Source: a virus
Virus record (IMG/VR): IMGVR_UViG_3300048908_000054
Location: 1-22,993 of that record
Length of the DNA stretch: 22,993 nucleotides
Direction: 5' to 3' (one strand)
This document shows, in pieces, positions 6,628 to 13,866 of the stretch; positions within the stretch are counted from its first letter, which is position 1; every line of letters begins with the position of its first letter. The notes under the pieces are model-generated. The model saw nothing but the letters and a program-made list of their open reading frames with translations. It was not told the origin of the DNA and ran no database searches. Made by a program: the position numbers and the translations under genes.

Positions 6628-6807
6628 ATGAAACTCGAAACCGTCAAGATCGTCTCGCCGGTCTCGCAGGACAACCCGCACGGCTACATCGTCATCAACA
6701 AAAGCGACGTGACGCCGCTGCACAAGATTTTCGTCGAGCCTGTCGCCGCGAAGCCTGTTCCGAAGGCCGCCGCGCGCCGTGATGTGTTCGTCGACGGCAA
6801 GGAATAA
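6628..6807 (+). CDS. small hypothetical virion-region protein (59 aa)
   Basis: ATG 6628 follows a GGGGAAACGC leader; the frame is open upstream to a GTG at 6592, but that lies in the terminator stem. The short protein starts MKLETVKIVSPVSQDNPHGY and is beta-like with a basic C-terminal stretch. Genes of this size directly after the capsid often encode decoration or head-completion proteins, but no family is recognised, so the role is left open. Confidence 0.65.
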   Translation: MKLETVKIVSPVSQDNPHGYIVINKSDVTPLHKIFVEPVAAKPVPKAAARRDVFVDGKE

Positions 6808-6813
6808 TCCGCC

Positions 6814-7209
6814 ATGGCCCTGACCGATGCGCAAATGGCTGACGCCCGGCGCTACGCGGGGTATCCGCTGGCGGGAACCACGATGCCGATCACCGACGAT
6901 CAGGATCTGGTTTACATGCGGTTCGGTATGGTCGTGATGTCGCTGCACAAGCGGCTGACCTCGCTGTCTGCGTCGGAAGAGACGGTTCTGACCGGCTATC
7001 TGTCCTCGATCTCCACGCTTGAGGCGGCCATTCTGACGGCGTCGGACAATCTCGACACCGCGCAGGCGTCGGTCTGGACGTGGAACAAGAACGAGGTTTC
7101 AGACCGAACCGCGCTTTACAATCAGCAGCGCCGGACGATGTGCGCCTTTCTCGGCCTTGCGCCTGGCCCCGGGCTTGGCAATGGCGGCCTCTCTGTGACG
7201 CGCTGCTGA
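6814..7209 (+). CDS. hypothetical head-tail connector region protein (131 aa)
   Basis: Six bases after the previous stop. It is mostly alpha-helical and begins MALTDAQMADARRYAGYPLA; the second half contains a helix with WTWNKNEVSDRTALYNQQRR. Between the capsid gene and the tail sheath, contractile-tail phages encode adaptor, stopper and tail-terminator proteins, and a helical protein of about 130 aa directly after the capsid fits an adaptor. That assignment is from position only. Its TGA precedes the next ATG by one base. Confidence 0.75.
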   Translation: MALTDAQMADARRYAGYPLAGTTMPITDDQDLVYMRFGMVVMSLHKRLTSLSASEETVLTGYLSSISTLEAAILTASDNLDTAQASVWTWNKNEVSDRTALYNQQRRTMCAFLGLAPGPGLGNGGLSVTRC

Positions 7210-7210
7210 C

Positions 7211-7867
7211 ATGGACGGCGCGCGGCTGCAGGCGAAAGTGTACGCGGGCTACGCCAAGGCCGCGCAGCGCATCGGGCTTCCCTATGGCCTGTTCCGCCCC
7301 ATCAGCGCCAGCAATCCAATCGGCGTGACCCCGATTGCGATTTTGAACGCATCCTTCACGGTTCACGGCCCCGGCAATTTCGATTTCTCCAAACCGTCCG
7401 ACCACAAACAGCCGTTGTTCCACGCATTGCTCGACGGGTCGCAAGTCTTGGTTGGCGATTATCTCGTCAGCGAGACCAACCCGCAAGGCCCGTTTTTCAT
7501 CGCGTCGAAGGATGCGGGCGTGCCGATCCTCGCGGTTCAATGCAACCGCACCATCTCGGCCTTCAATCCGGGGCCGGCGCTTTCGATTGGCGCCAATCCT
7601 TACAGCGGAACGACGCTGGCGAACGAGACGGCGATCCTGACCAATTGGCCGGCGAGCGTGCTGCTCGGCTCGCGCGGCGTGCGGGACCAGAACCTGCCGG
7701 AAGACGCGGGCTACGGTTCCTGGCGCGTTCTCATGCCAGCATGGCCCGGCGTGGTCATCCGCCCCGGCACGATTTTAAACGACGATCTCAACAATCGCAT
7801 GATCGTGGTTTCTGCGGAATTGCAAGACCTCGGCTGGCGCATCGACGCAACGCAGGTGATAACGTAA
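7211..7867 (+). CDS. hypothetical structural protein, connector region (218 aa)
   Basis: Starts ATG 7211, one base after the previous TGA, and ends in a TAATG overlap with the following gene, so the two are translationally coupled. It is a mixed beta protein with an N-terminal helical segment (RLQAKVYAGYAKAAQRIGL) followed by long stretches typical of virion proteins. I recognise it only as the kind of protein found between head and tail genes in alphaproteobacterial phages. Candidate roles are stopper or neck protein. Confidence 0.75.
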   Translation: MDGARLQAKVYAGYAKAAQRIGLPYGLFRPISASNPIGVTPIAILNASFTVHGPGNFDFSKPSDHKQPLFHALLDGSQVLVGDYLVSETNPQGPFFIASKDAGVPILAVQCNRTISAFNPGPALSIGANPYSGTTLANETAILTNWPASVLLGSRGVRDQNLPEDAGYGSWRVLMPAWPGVVIRPGTILNDDLNNRMIVVSAELQDLGWRIDATQVIT

Positions 7868-8733
7868 TGGCGGACATTGCCGACGTTTCCGCCGCGCTCG
7901 TCACGCTGATTGCTGGCGCGCTCTATCCGAACGGCACCGGGCAGGCCTCGGCCATCACCGCGCCGTGCAAGGTTGCGCCTGGCTGGCCCAATTCGACCCA
8001 ACTCGACGCCGATCTGCGCGCCGGGGCGGTTCAGGTCACCGTTTATCCGCAGCCCAATATCGAACGGGTCACAACGCGCTATCCGCAGGCGTGGCAAACC
8101 AAGGCGATCACGACGCCAACGCTCACAGCTTCGGTCGACGGATCAACCGTCACGATCGGCGGAACGGTCACGGTCGGCCATTATATCACGCTGATCGTGA
8201 GAAACATCGCCTACAGCTACGCAGCGGTGGGCGGAGACACGCTTGCGACGATTGCGGCGGCTCTGGCCGCTCAGATCAACCCATTCACCTCTGCGGTCGC
8301 CGTAGGGGCTGTCATCACCTTCGCGGCCACGGCCAACGGGCGCATCACGGCGCGCACCGGAGCGCCCGGCACGCTCATCCGCGAATTGAGGCGTCAACAG
8401 CGCGGCTACCAGATCGTCATATGGGCGCCAACGCCTGATCTGCGCAAAGCGGCGGCCGATATTATCGATCCCGCCATGTCCGCCACAGATTTCGTCACGC
8501 TGCCGGATTCGACCTCGGCGTGGCTCGTCTATCGGTCCTCGAACGACACCGACATGCAAGAGCGCGCTTTGCTCTATCGCCGCGATATTTTCTTCTGGGC
8601 CGAATACGCCGCGACGCAGACCGCCATTGGCTACCCGGTCACGGCGCCCGTCACCGGCGTCGAGATTGTCAACGGGGCCACGCCGGGACCGCCCTTTTCC
8701 AGTTTCTCGCCCGTCATCAACATCGTGAGCTGA
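7867..8733 (+). CDS. hypothetical structural protein, possible tail terminator (288 aa)
   Basis: The real start is ATG 7867 in the TAATG junction; the longer open frame reaching back to 7540 merely overlaps the preceding gene. The N-terminus MADIADVSAALVTLIAGALY and the sequence QVTVYPQPNIERVTTRYP resemble tail-terminator or minor tail proteins. A beta-rich insert lies at about residues 80-165, and the C-terminal part has the aromatic cluster DIFFWAEYAATQ. The size is larger than a minimal terminator. Function inferred from position just before the sheath block. Confidence 0.75.
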   Translation: MADIADVSAALVTLIAGALYPNGTGQASAITAPCKVAPGWPNSTQLDADLRAGAVQVTVYPQPNIERVTTRYPQAWQTKAITTPTLTASVDGSTVTIGGTVTVGHYITLIVRNIAYSYAAVGGDTLATIAAALAAQINPFTSAVAVGAVITFAATANGRITARTGAPGTLIRELRRQQRGYQIVIWAPTPDLRKAAADIIDPAMSATDFVTLPDSTSAWLVYRSSNDTDMQERALLYRRDIFFWAEYAATQTAIGYPVTAPVTGVEIVNGATPGPPFSSFSPVINIVS

Positions 8734-8737
8734 CCCC

Positions 8738-8935
8738 ATGGCCTTCGCCCTTGTCGTTCTGCACTCCTTCGCCGGCTATTCGGTTGGAGAAACCATCACC
8801 GATCTCGCCGCCATCGAGGACGCCTCGGCCAACTATCCGGCCCATGTCGTCCGCAAATTTATTCCCGACGCCCCGCGCGTCGATGACGAACAGCATTCCC
8901 TTGAACTGCCCGAAACCCCTGCGCTCAAGGCCTGA
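8738..8935 (+). CDS. small hypothetical protein before the sheath (65 aa)
   Basis: ATG 8738 is four bases after the previous stop. The peptide starts MAFALVVLHSFAGYSVGETI and continues with an acidic second half. Contractile-tail phages of the Mu/P2 style often carry a 50-70 aa protein just before the sheath gene, and this fits by position and size. No domain recognised. Confidence 0.65.
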   Translation: MAFALVVLHSFAGYSVGETITDLAAIEDASANYPAHVVRKFIPDAPRVDDEQHSLELPETPALKA

Positions 8936-8940
8936 AGGCC

Positions 8941-9225
8941 ATGCGCCACTTGCTCGAAAGGCTGCTTGAAATGGCTCTCGACGTTTCCCCGCTCTCCCAG
9001 AATATCGACGCTCTCACCGCTTCGATTCAGTCGCTTGTCGATCTCGCCACCGCGAAGATTGCCGAAGCGGACGCCACCGCCGCCGCCAATGCGCAGGCCG
9101 TCGCCGCCGATGAGGCTTCCGCCGTCGCGGCGCTCGCCCAGCTTTCCGACCATCTGGCGGCCTTGAAGGCTTCCGTGGACGGCTTTGTCGCCGCGCACCA
9201 GGCCCCGGCCGCTCCCGCCGCCTGA
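8941..9225 (+). CDS. Ala-rich helical protein, coiled coil (94 aa)
   Basis: ATG 8941 follows GAAGG; ATG 8971 is a second candidate, giving 84 aa. From residue 12 on it is a long Ala/Asp/Glu/Gln-rich helix with regular hydrophobic spacing, ending in a flexible Pro/Ala tail (APAAPAA). No family is recognised. Its place between the terminator-like protein and the sheath suggests a minor virion or assembly protein. Confidence 0.65.
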   Translation: MRHLLERLLEMALDVSPLSQNIDALTASIQSLVDLATAKIAEADATAAANAQAVAADEASAVAALAQLSDHLAALKASVDGFVAAHQAPAAPAA

Positions 9226-9261
9226 CGCCAACCCTTCACCGCTTCACCGCTCCGTTTATCG

Positions 9262-9290
9262 GGCCGTCCTCAAAGGGCGGCCTTTTTCTT
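9262..9290 (+). terminator. intrinsic terminator directly before the sheath gene
   Basis: GGCCGTCC (9262-9269) pairs with GGGCGGCC (9275-9282), with one G-T wobble and loop TCAAA, followed by TTTTTCTT (9283-9290). The sheath Shine-Dalgarno AGGAGG begins two bases later at 9292. Confidence 0.8.
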
Positions 9291-9302
9291 TAGGAGGCAA
9301 AT

Positions 9303-11273
9303 TTGCCTATTAGCCAACTCGGCGCGGTGAACATCTCCGCCCTTTCCGTCCCGCAGGCGCTCGTTCAGATCGTGCCGCCCCAGTTCCTCTTTGGCGGCGT
9401 CTCCACCAACACGTGCGGCGTCGTCGGCACCGCCTCGTGGGGGCCGGTCAACCTGCCGATGAACTTCGGCAATTACGCCCAGTTCGCCTCGATCTTCGGC
9501 CCGACCGTTCCGCGCACCTATGACATGGGCGGCCATGTCATCCTGGCCGATGCGCAGGGCGCCGGCTATTTCGTCGGCGTGCGCGTCACGGACAGCACGG
9601 ATACGGCGGCCTCGGTCGTCGTCGGCTCGACCGGCGTGACGCTCACCGGCAAATATACCGGCTCGCTCGGCAACAGCGTGAAAGCCACCTTCTCGGCCGG
9701 CACCAAGGCCGGTTCGCAGAAGGTCGTCATTTCCGCGCCGAACCTCGGTTCGGAAGTGTTCGACAATATCCAGCAGGGCGTTTCGACCGTCACCACGGTT
9801 CCCGGCACGACTTACACGTCGGTCCCGCAGGCTTCCGTCACAGCGGCCCCGGCGGGCGGCGTCAACGCCGTGGTCAACGCGACGCTCGTCACCTATGGCG
9901 CGGGCACGCTCGGCGTCGGCGGATCGGGTTATGCGGTCAATGACCTGATCTACCTCGCCAACGGCATTGTGATCAAGGTTCTGACGCTCACCACCACGGC
10001 GGTCGCCACCTTCTCGGTCCAGACGCAGGGCACGTTGCTGGCAGGATCGATCCCGACCCAGCCGATGGCGCAGGTTTCGACCTCGGGCGCCGGCACGGGC
10101 GCGACCTTCACCCTGACGTGGTGCCTCGGCGCTCCGCAGATCCTCAACCCCGGCGCGGGCTATGTCACGGCCCCCACCATCACCCTGACTGGCGGCGGCG
10201 GCACCGGCGGCACCTATACGGCGGTCGTCTCCTATTGGGCCGGCATCGCTTGGGCCATCAACAACGGCTCGTCCTCGATCCGCCCGGCGTCGAACATCGT
10301 CGTCGCCACGGTTGGCTCCTCGACCGCCGCCCCGACCGCCCAGACTGTGACCCTTTCGGGCGGCACGGACGGCGCGCAGAACATTTCCACCGCCGTCATG
10401 CTGGGCGCCGACACCGCGCCCCGCACCGGCATGTATGCGCTGCGCAATCAGGCCGTCGCTCAGTTCGATCTCTGCGACCTCTCGGACGTGTCCTCGTTCT
10501 CGACCCAGATCGCTTTCGGCATCGACATCGGCGCTTATGCGATCTGCACCACGCCGGCCTCGGACACGCTGAGCAACGCCCAGGCCGAGCTTTCCAACTA
10601 TGGCGTGGACAGCTTTGTTTGCAAGGTCATCTACGGCGACTGGATCATCTGGAACGACACCATTAACCAAGTGCCGACCCGCCTGACCTCGCCGCAGGCC
10701 ATCGCGCTCGGCCTGCTTGGCAACCTCTCGCCGCAGCAGAACGTGCTCAACAAGCCCATTCAGGGCATCGTGGGCACGCAGTCGAGCGTGTTGGGCAAGA
10801 CCTACAGCTATTCTGACTATCAGACGCTGGCCGCCGCCCGCATGGACTTGGTTTCGCTCGACAAGACCATCACGAACAACTTCGTGTTCCGACTGGGCCT
10901 CAATTCCTCGTCCAACCCGGTCACGTTTGGCGACGAATACACCCGCGTCACGTTCTTCCTGGCGAAGTCGATCCAGATCATCGCGGCGCAATATATCGGC
11001 CAAGTGCAATCGCCGGACGAACGCCGCCGCGCCAAGGTTTCGTTGCAGCAGTTCCTTCAGTTGCAGCAGTTGAACGGCATCATCGGCACGGCTGACGGCT
11101 CGCAGGCCTATCAGGTTGTGCTCGACACCACCAACAACAGCCAGATGACGGCGGCGCTGGGCTTCCAGTTCGCCTATGTGAAGGCGATCTATTTCGGGAT
11201 CGTCAGATTCTTTGTCGTCAATCTCGAAGGCGGCGCGTCGGTCACGATCTCCACCACGCCTCCGGGCCAATAA
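9303..11273 (+). CDS. contractile tail sheath protein with inserted beta domain
   Basis: Forms the contractile outer cylinder of the tail. The start is TTG 9303, placed five bases after a perfect AGGAGG. The N-terminus and the LSGGTDG motif near residues 351-357, followed by a conserved C-terminal domain (residues about 400-656), are sheath hallmarks. At 656 aa it is much longer than P2 FI (396) or Mu sheath (495). The extra length is mainly residues about 165-312, a Gly/Ser/Thr-rich segment with GGSGYAVNDLI and GAGTGATFTLTW. That pattern is one I associate with beta domains of phage fibres and decorations. The insert is followed in the same protein by PGAGYVTAPTITLTGGGGTG. It likely decorates the outer surface of the tail. 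The tube gene follows. Confidence 0.92.
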   Translation: MPISQLGAVNISALSVPQALVQIVPPQFLFGGVSTNTCGVVGTASWGPVNLPMNFGNYAQFASIFGPTVPRTYDMGGHVILADAQGAGYFVGVRVTDSTDTAASVVVGSTGVTLTGKYTGSLGNSVKATFSAGTKAGSQKVVISAPNLGSEVFDNIQQGVSTVTTVPGTTYTSVPQASVTAAPAGGVNAVVNATLVTYGAGTLGVGGSGYAVNDLIYLANGIVIKVLTLTTTAVATFSVQTQGTLLAGSIPTQPMAQVSTSGAGTGATFTLTWCLGAPQILNPGAGYVTAPTITLTGGGGTGGTYTAVVSYWAGIAWAINNGSSSIRPASNIVVATVGSSTAAPTAQTVTLSGGTDGAQNISTAVMLGADTAPRTGMYALRNQAVAQFDLCDLSDVSSFSTQIAFGIDIGAYAICTTPASDTLSNAQAELSNYGVDSFVCKVIYGDWIIWNDTINQVPTRLTSPQAIALGLLGNLSPQQNVLNKPIQGIVGTQSSVLGKTYSYSDYQTLAAARMDLVSLDKTITNNFVFRLGLNSSSNPVTFGDEYTRVTFFLAKSIQIIAAQYIGQVQSPDERRRAKVSLQQFLQLQQLNGIIGTADGSQAYQVVLDTTNNSQMTAALGFQFAYVKAIYFGIVRFFVVNLEGGASVTISTTPPGQ

Positions 11274-11292
11274 TTCCACCCATCCCGTCATG

Positions 11293-11320
11293 AAGGCTCG
11301 CTTGCGCGGGCCTTTTTCTT
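11293..11320 (+). terminator. intrinsic terminator between sheath and tube genes
   Basis: AAGGCTCGC (11293-11301) pairs with GCGGGCCTT (11306-11314), with one wobble and loop TTGC, then a T-rich run to 11320. The tube gene's Shine-Dalgarno GGAGG (11323-11327) follows at once. Confidence 0.8.
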
Positions 11321-11332
11321 TTGGAGGCCTCT

Positions 11333-11767
11333 ATGGCGAATATGAACCTTGGGCATGATATCGCCATCGATATCCTCGACCAATCGACCGGAACCATTCT
11401 CGTCACCTTCTCGAATTTCACCCATTTCGAGTGCAAGCCGATCACCAAGGCCGTCTCGAGCGAACCCGTCAACGGGCCGCCGATCTTCGATGATATCGAA
11501 AACGGCTGGGAAGGCTCATTTGAATATGACCGCGCGTCGAACGACATCGAGCTTTATTTCGCCAACCGCGAACAGGGCTATTTCACCAACGGCGCTCGTC
11601 CGGTTGCGGCCATCACCCAGACGATCCAGGAAAAAACCGGCGTCATCACGCAATATTCCTACACGGGCGTGGCGCTGAAACTGGATTCGGCCGGTTCGTG
11701 GAAGGCCGCTGACAAGGTGAGCCAGAAAGTGTCGTTCAAGGCCTCGCGCCGCCGCCTGGTTGTGTGA
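11333..11767 (+). CDS. tail tube protein
   Basis: Hexamers of this protein stack into the inner tube through which DNA passes. The 144-aa product starts at ATG 11333, six bases after GGAGG; the frame is open a little further (TTG 11321), but that codon overlaps the Shine-Dalgarno sequence. It is beta-rich, with the run GHDIAIDILDQSTGTILV at the start and a final KVSFKASRRRLVV strand, the usual style of P2 FII/Mu-type tubes. Location immediately after the sheath is diagnostic. The last 32 bases are overlapped by the converging minus-strand gene. Confidence 0.9.
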   Translation: MANMNLGHDIAIDILDQSTGTILVTFSNFTHFECKPITKAVSSEPVNGPPIFDDIENGWEGSFEYDRASNDIELYFANREQGYFTNGARPVAAITQTIQEKTGVITQYSYTGVALKLDSAGSWKAADKVSQKVSFKASRRRLVV

Positions 11768-12194
11768 TTTCGCATAACTCGCCGGCTTTGCGCCAATCCT
11801 CCCAAATCGCGGATTGCGCGTCTTCAAGATCGAGCTTCCCTCGGCAAACGAGGGAAGACAAGCACGTTTCGATTGCGTCTTTCTGCCGTGCTTCGTCAAT
11901 CGGCTGAAGCGCCAGATTGCGCCGGTCGATCGGATGGCCGCCCAACGCGAGCGGGATCAAATGGTCCAGTTCGTAGCGGTTGCGGCGCTCCATCGGCTCT
12001 CCGATCTGCGCCAGCATGCCGGCCTTGATCGCCTGCATGGTTGAAACATAGGGGCGGATTGTTCGCGTCCATCCGGACTGGCAGATCGTCGCGGCGATCG
12101 TGGCTTGCGTCACGTCAGGGTTGAGCGGCGGCAGTTCGGCGGCGAGTGATTGGCCTGCGCAAAGACAGGCGGCGAGCAAGAACATTCGAGACAT
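11736..12194 (-). CDS. secreted HNH-motif protein (moron)
   Basis: Reads against the tail genes. The start at 12194 gives a signal peptide (MSRMFLLAACLCAGQSLAA, probable cleavage before ELPP). The mature part of about 133 aa has ICQSGWTRTIRP, then YELDHLIPLALGG...NLALQP, which is the HNH-type beta-beta-alpha motif of a widespread small secreted family, and a C-terminal segment with four cysteines overall (in ICQ, ETC, LVC and ELC) that could make two disulfides. Whether it cuts DNA is unknown; the conserved DH and N are consistent with it. A longer frame to 12275 would add residues before the signal peptide and is unlikely. It likely affects the host envelope or competitors rather than virion assembly. 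Its end overlaps the tube gene by 32 bases. Confidence 0.8.
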   Translation of the reverse strand: MSRMFLLAACLCAGQSLAAELPPLNPDVTQATIAATICQSGWTRTIRPYVSTMQAIKAGMLAQIGEPMERRNRYELDHLIPLALGGHPIDRRNLALQPIDEARQKDAIETCLSSLVCRGKLDLEDAQSAIWEDWRKAGELCEITQPGGGARP

Positions 12195-12213
12195 CGTCAA
12201 CTTTCCCACGCCT

Positions 12214-12302
12214 CCCGCTAAGAGGCAAACGCGATCGCTTCCGGCTTCATTGGCCCGGCGGTCGTTTCTGACCACCTGAATCGCGTCAGGCCTTAGCGGG
12301 CC
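12214..12302 (+). promoter_or_regulatory. structured leader with two alternative folds before the chaperone gene
   Basis: In fold 1, GGCCCG (12252-12257) pairs with CGGGCC (12297-12302), enclosing GGTC-GTTTCT-GACC (12260-12273) and CCTGA-ATCGCG-TCAGG (12275-12290): a three-way junction. In fold 2, a perfect 9-bp pairing CCCGCTAAG (12214-12222) with CTTAGCGGG (12292-12300) uses part of the same right arm, so the two are mutually exclusive. The block ends nine bases before the chaperone Shine-Dalgarno GGAGA (12312-12316). It also lies between divergent genes and could hold an operator for the minus-strand gene. I saw no clear promoter on either strand. Confidence 0.35.
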
Positions 12303-12323
12303 GGCGCCAATGGAGACTAGAGC

Positions 12324-12737
12324 ATGGTAAAGGTTTCAAATATCCGCACCGATGAGGATGCTGCGCCCGCACATCACCCGGCCCTTTCGCTGGCCGACCA
12401 GATCAAGGCGGATGCGACCCGTATCGAGCGCGCCACCGACGCCGCCGGCCGCGTCATCGGCGTCAAAAAGCTGAACTTCCTCGAAACGCATCGCATCACC
12501 CGCTTGCTTGGCGCGGATGCCGGCAATCCCACGGCGCTGGAACAGGCCCTCATGACCGCCTCTGTGGTCGAAATCGAAGGCCAGCCCATCCCGAAGCCTG
12601 CGACGCTGTTGCAGCTCGAAGCGACCATGTCGCGGCTCGATTTTCATGGGCTTTCGGCGGCGATCAAGGCGATGAACCGCTTTACGCCGGTCACGGTCGC
12701 GGATGACGAGGACGAGGGCGCCGAAATAAAAAACTAG
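12324..12737 (+). CDS. tail assembly chaperone, short (0-frame) form
   Basis: Binds the tape measure during tail assembly and is not part of the virion. The 137-aa protein begins MVKVSNIRTDEDAAPAHHPA and has a helical core, with KLNFLETHRITRLLGADAGN at about residues 49-68. Position between tube and tape measure matches lambda gpG/P2 E. It terminates at TAG 12735-12737 immediately after a slippery site, so a longer fusion is also made. Shine-Dalgarno GGAGA is seven bases upstream of ATG. Confidence 0.85.
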   Translation: MVKVSNIRTDEDAAPAHHPALSLADQIKADATRIERATDAAGRVIGVKKLNFLETHRITRLLGADAGNPTALEQALMTASVVEIEGQPIPKPATLLQLEATMSRLDFHGLSAAIKAMNRFTPVTVADDEDEGAEIKN

Positions 12738-12907
12738 TCGGAGCCAGCGAGCTTGTGGAAGCTTGTTGGCTCATCAAGAATGGCGTCTCAGAGGATTTAG
12801 CCTTCGCGTTACCTCCTGAGGTGCGTAGGGCGATGGCGATTATCTTCGGGCAACTCGAAGGCGCTACCTGGGACTGGAGCGCGATGCGCTGGGAGGACCG
12901 GAAATGA
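12324..12907 (+). CDS. tail assembly chaperone, -1 frameshift fusion (G-T/E-E' type)
   Basis: The -1 frame is open from C12734 through TGA 12905-12907 and would add 57 residues, beginning LVGASELVEACWLIKNGVSE, to the 137-aa short form (194 aa total). The added part has the WDWSAMRW ending and helical character common to the T-like extensions of tail chaperones. No start codon with a ribosome site precedes it in its own frame at the right place, so frameshifting is the simplest explanation. The fusion's stop overlaps the next ATG (ATGA), coupling it to the gp10-like gene. Reading frame: 12324-12734, then 12734-12907. Confidence 0.8.
12728..12772 (+). promoter_or_regulatory. programmed -1 frameshift signal
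   Basis: The slippery heptamer A-AAA-AAC (12728-12734) is in the correct phase. A six-base spacer (12735-12740, containing the 0-frame TAG) follows. Then comes a stem-loop in which GAGCCA (12741-12746) pairs with TGGCTC (12767-12772), and inside it GAGCTT/AAGCTT (12749-12754/12759-12764) closes a GTGG loop. Heptamer, spacer and stem are textbook components of -1 frameshifting. In E. coli, A-AAA-AAG is known to slip better than A-AAA-AAC, so efficiency in this host is uncertain. Confidence 0.82.
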
Positions 12908-13314
12908 ACCTTCTGCAATTCGCGGGCGCAATGGCGGCGGCGGCGGTCGAGATCGACCACGCCATGAGCGAGCCGATTGAAAAGGGCTGCAAGAAGCTCG
13001 AAAAATCCGCCAAGGATGCGATGGGGACTTACGAATTCGGCTGGGCGCCGCTCAAGCCGGAAACCATCGCCCGCAAGGCGCATGGCGACACGCCGTTGGT
13101 CGAAACAGGCGAATTGCGCGACAGCATCGAGCATAATTCCGACCACAAGGAAGGCTATGTCGGCACGAACAACGAAAAAGCCGTCTGGCATGAGTTTGGA
13201 ACCAGCACGATCCCGGCGAGGCCATTTCTCGGCGGGGCTGTCAATGCGGTTGGCGATGAAGTGAAGGAATTGTTCGGCGTCGCGGTGCAAAAGGCGATTA
13301 CGGGCCGTTCATAA
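12904..13314 (+). CDS. HK97 gp10-like / virion morphogenesis protein
   Basis: The 136-aa product has the usual gp10 features: an N-terminal helix (residues about 1-40), then WAPLKPETIARKAHGDTPLV, a TGELRDSI segment and the C-terminal motif VWHEFGTSTIPARPFLGGAV, recognisable in gp10-like and Mu gpG-like tail-completion proteins. ATG 12904 has a strong GGGAGGA (12891-12897) and overlaps the stop of the frameshift fusion. In most phages this protein is encoded before the sheath or tube; here it lies after the chaperone, so the order is unusual. The last 17 bases overlap the converging GIY-YIG gene. Confidence 0.82.
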   Translation: MNLLQFAGAMAAAAVEIDHAMSEPIEKGCKKLEKSAKDAMGTYEFGWAPLKPETIARKAHGDTPLVETGELRDSIEHNSDHKEGYVGTNNEKAVWHEFGTSTIPARPFLGGAVNAVGDEVKELFGVAVQKAITGRS

Positions 13315-13852
13315 GCGACGTGAAGACGTAAATTCCGACGCCGACTCCAACCGACGCCGCGAAGATCAGGATTTTTGTGTTGCGGCCCCCCCATGGAGCG
13401 GCGGGTTCTCCACGAGACGCGAGCCGCACTACTTCATCAATTTGGCGTGGCTCTATCTCTGCGATCTGCGAGCCGACGCGGTGAGCGGCGACGCTAATCG
13501 CGGCGATGCAACTTTCAAACGAGCACCCGAACCATTCGAGATTGACGTTTCGCCCCGCTAGGATCGTATGCGCCATTTTCTCGACGGCAACATGGTTGCC
13601 GCTCGGCGCGCAGCAATAGGCGATGGTCAGAGGCATCGCGTGCGCCGTTTGAAGTTCTGCAAGGCGGCGTGTCGGGTTGGTTGAACTCCCGACTTTGTAA
13701 AGCCCGTATGCGTCTTTGATGACATAGACGAACCCGCCGTTGATAGGCGCGTTTTGCGTCGTTCGCCCGCCGGTAAAGCCCAAGTCCTTCGGGCCGAGCA
13801 ACAATCCAGTCCGCAGGCCGAACAGGCGCGGGCCTCCGATAATAAAACGCAC
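13298..13852 (-). CDS. GIY-YIG (T5orf172/MUG113-like) protein with C-terminal membrane anchor
   Basis: A GTG start at 13852 is taken because it follows the upstream stop (13867) by 14 bases with a G-rich site before it; longer frames to 13951 overlap that gene. The 184-aa protein has a GIY-YIG core: VYVI at residues 42-45, YKVG at 52-55, RR at 62-63 and a candidate catalytic E91 in EKMAHTIL. It ends with a hydrophobic segment (about residues 162-180, ILIFAASVGVGVGIYVF). A membrane-anchored nuclease-fold protein paired with a small membrane protein suggests a role at the envelope, for example against incoming DNA, but this is inference. Activity is unproven. Confidence 0.75.
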   Translation of the reverse strand: MRFIIGGPRLFGLRTGLLLGPKDLGFTGGRTTQNAPINGGFVYVIKDAYGLYKVGSSTNPTRRLAELQTAHAMPLTIAYCCAPSGNHVAVEKMAHTILAGRNVNLEWFGCSFESCIAAISVAAHRVGSQIAEIEPRQIDEVVRLASRGEPAAPWGGRNTKILIFAASVGVGVGIYVFTSLMNGP

Positions 13853-13866
13853 GTTCGCCCCCGTAA

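Noticed and set aside
7540-7866. Extension of the 7867-8733 frame upstream
   Set aside because: It overlaps the well-supported 7211-7867 gene; TAATG at 7865-7869 gives the natural start.
9270-11291. Minus-strand frame of 673 aa
   Set aside because: Shadow of the tail sheath gene, with the same Arg/Gly/Asp composition; the plus-strand frame has clear sheath motifs and AGGAGG.
12160-12194. Lipoprotein signal (LAAC) in the secreted HNH-motif protein
   Set aside because: The Cys is only about nine residues from the start, too short for a lipoprotein signal; an A-x-A cleavage site further on fits better.
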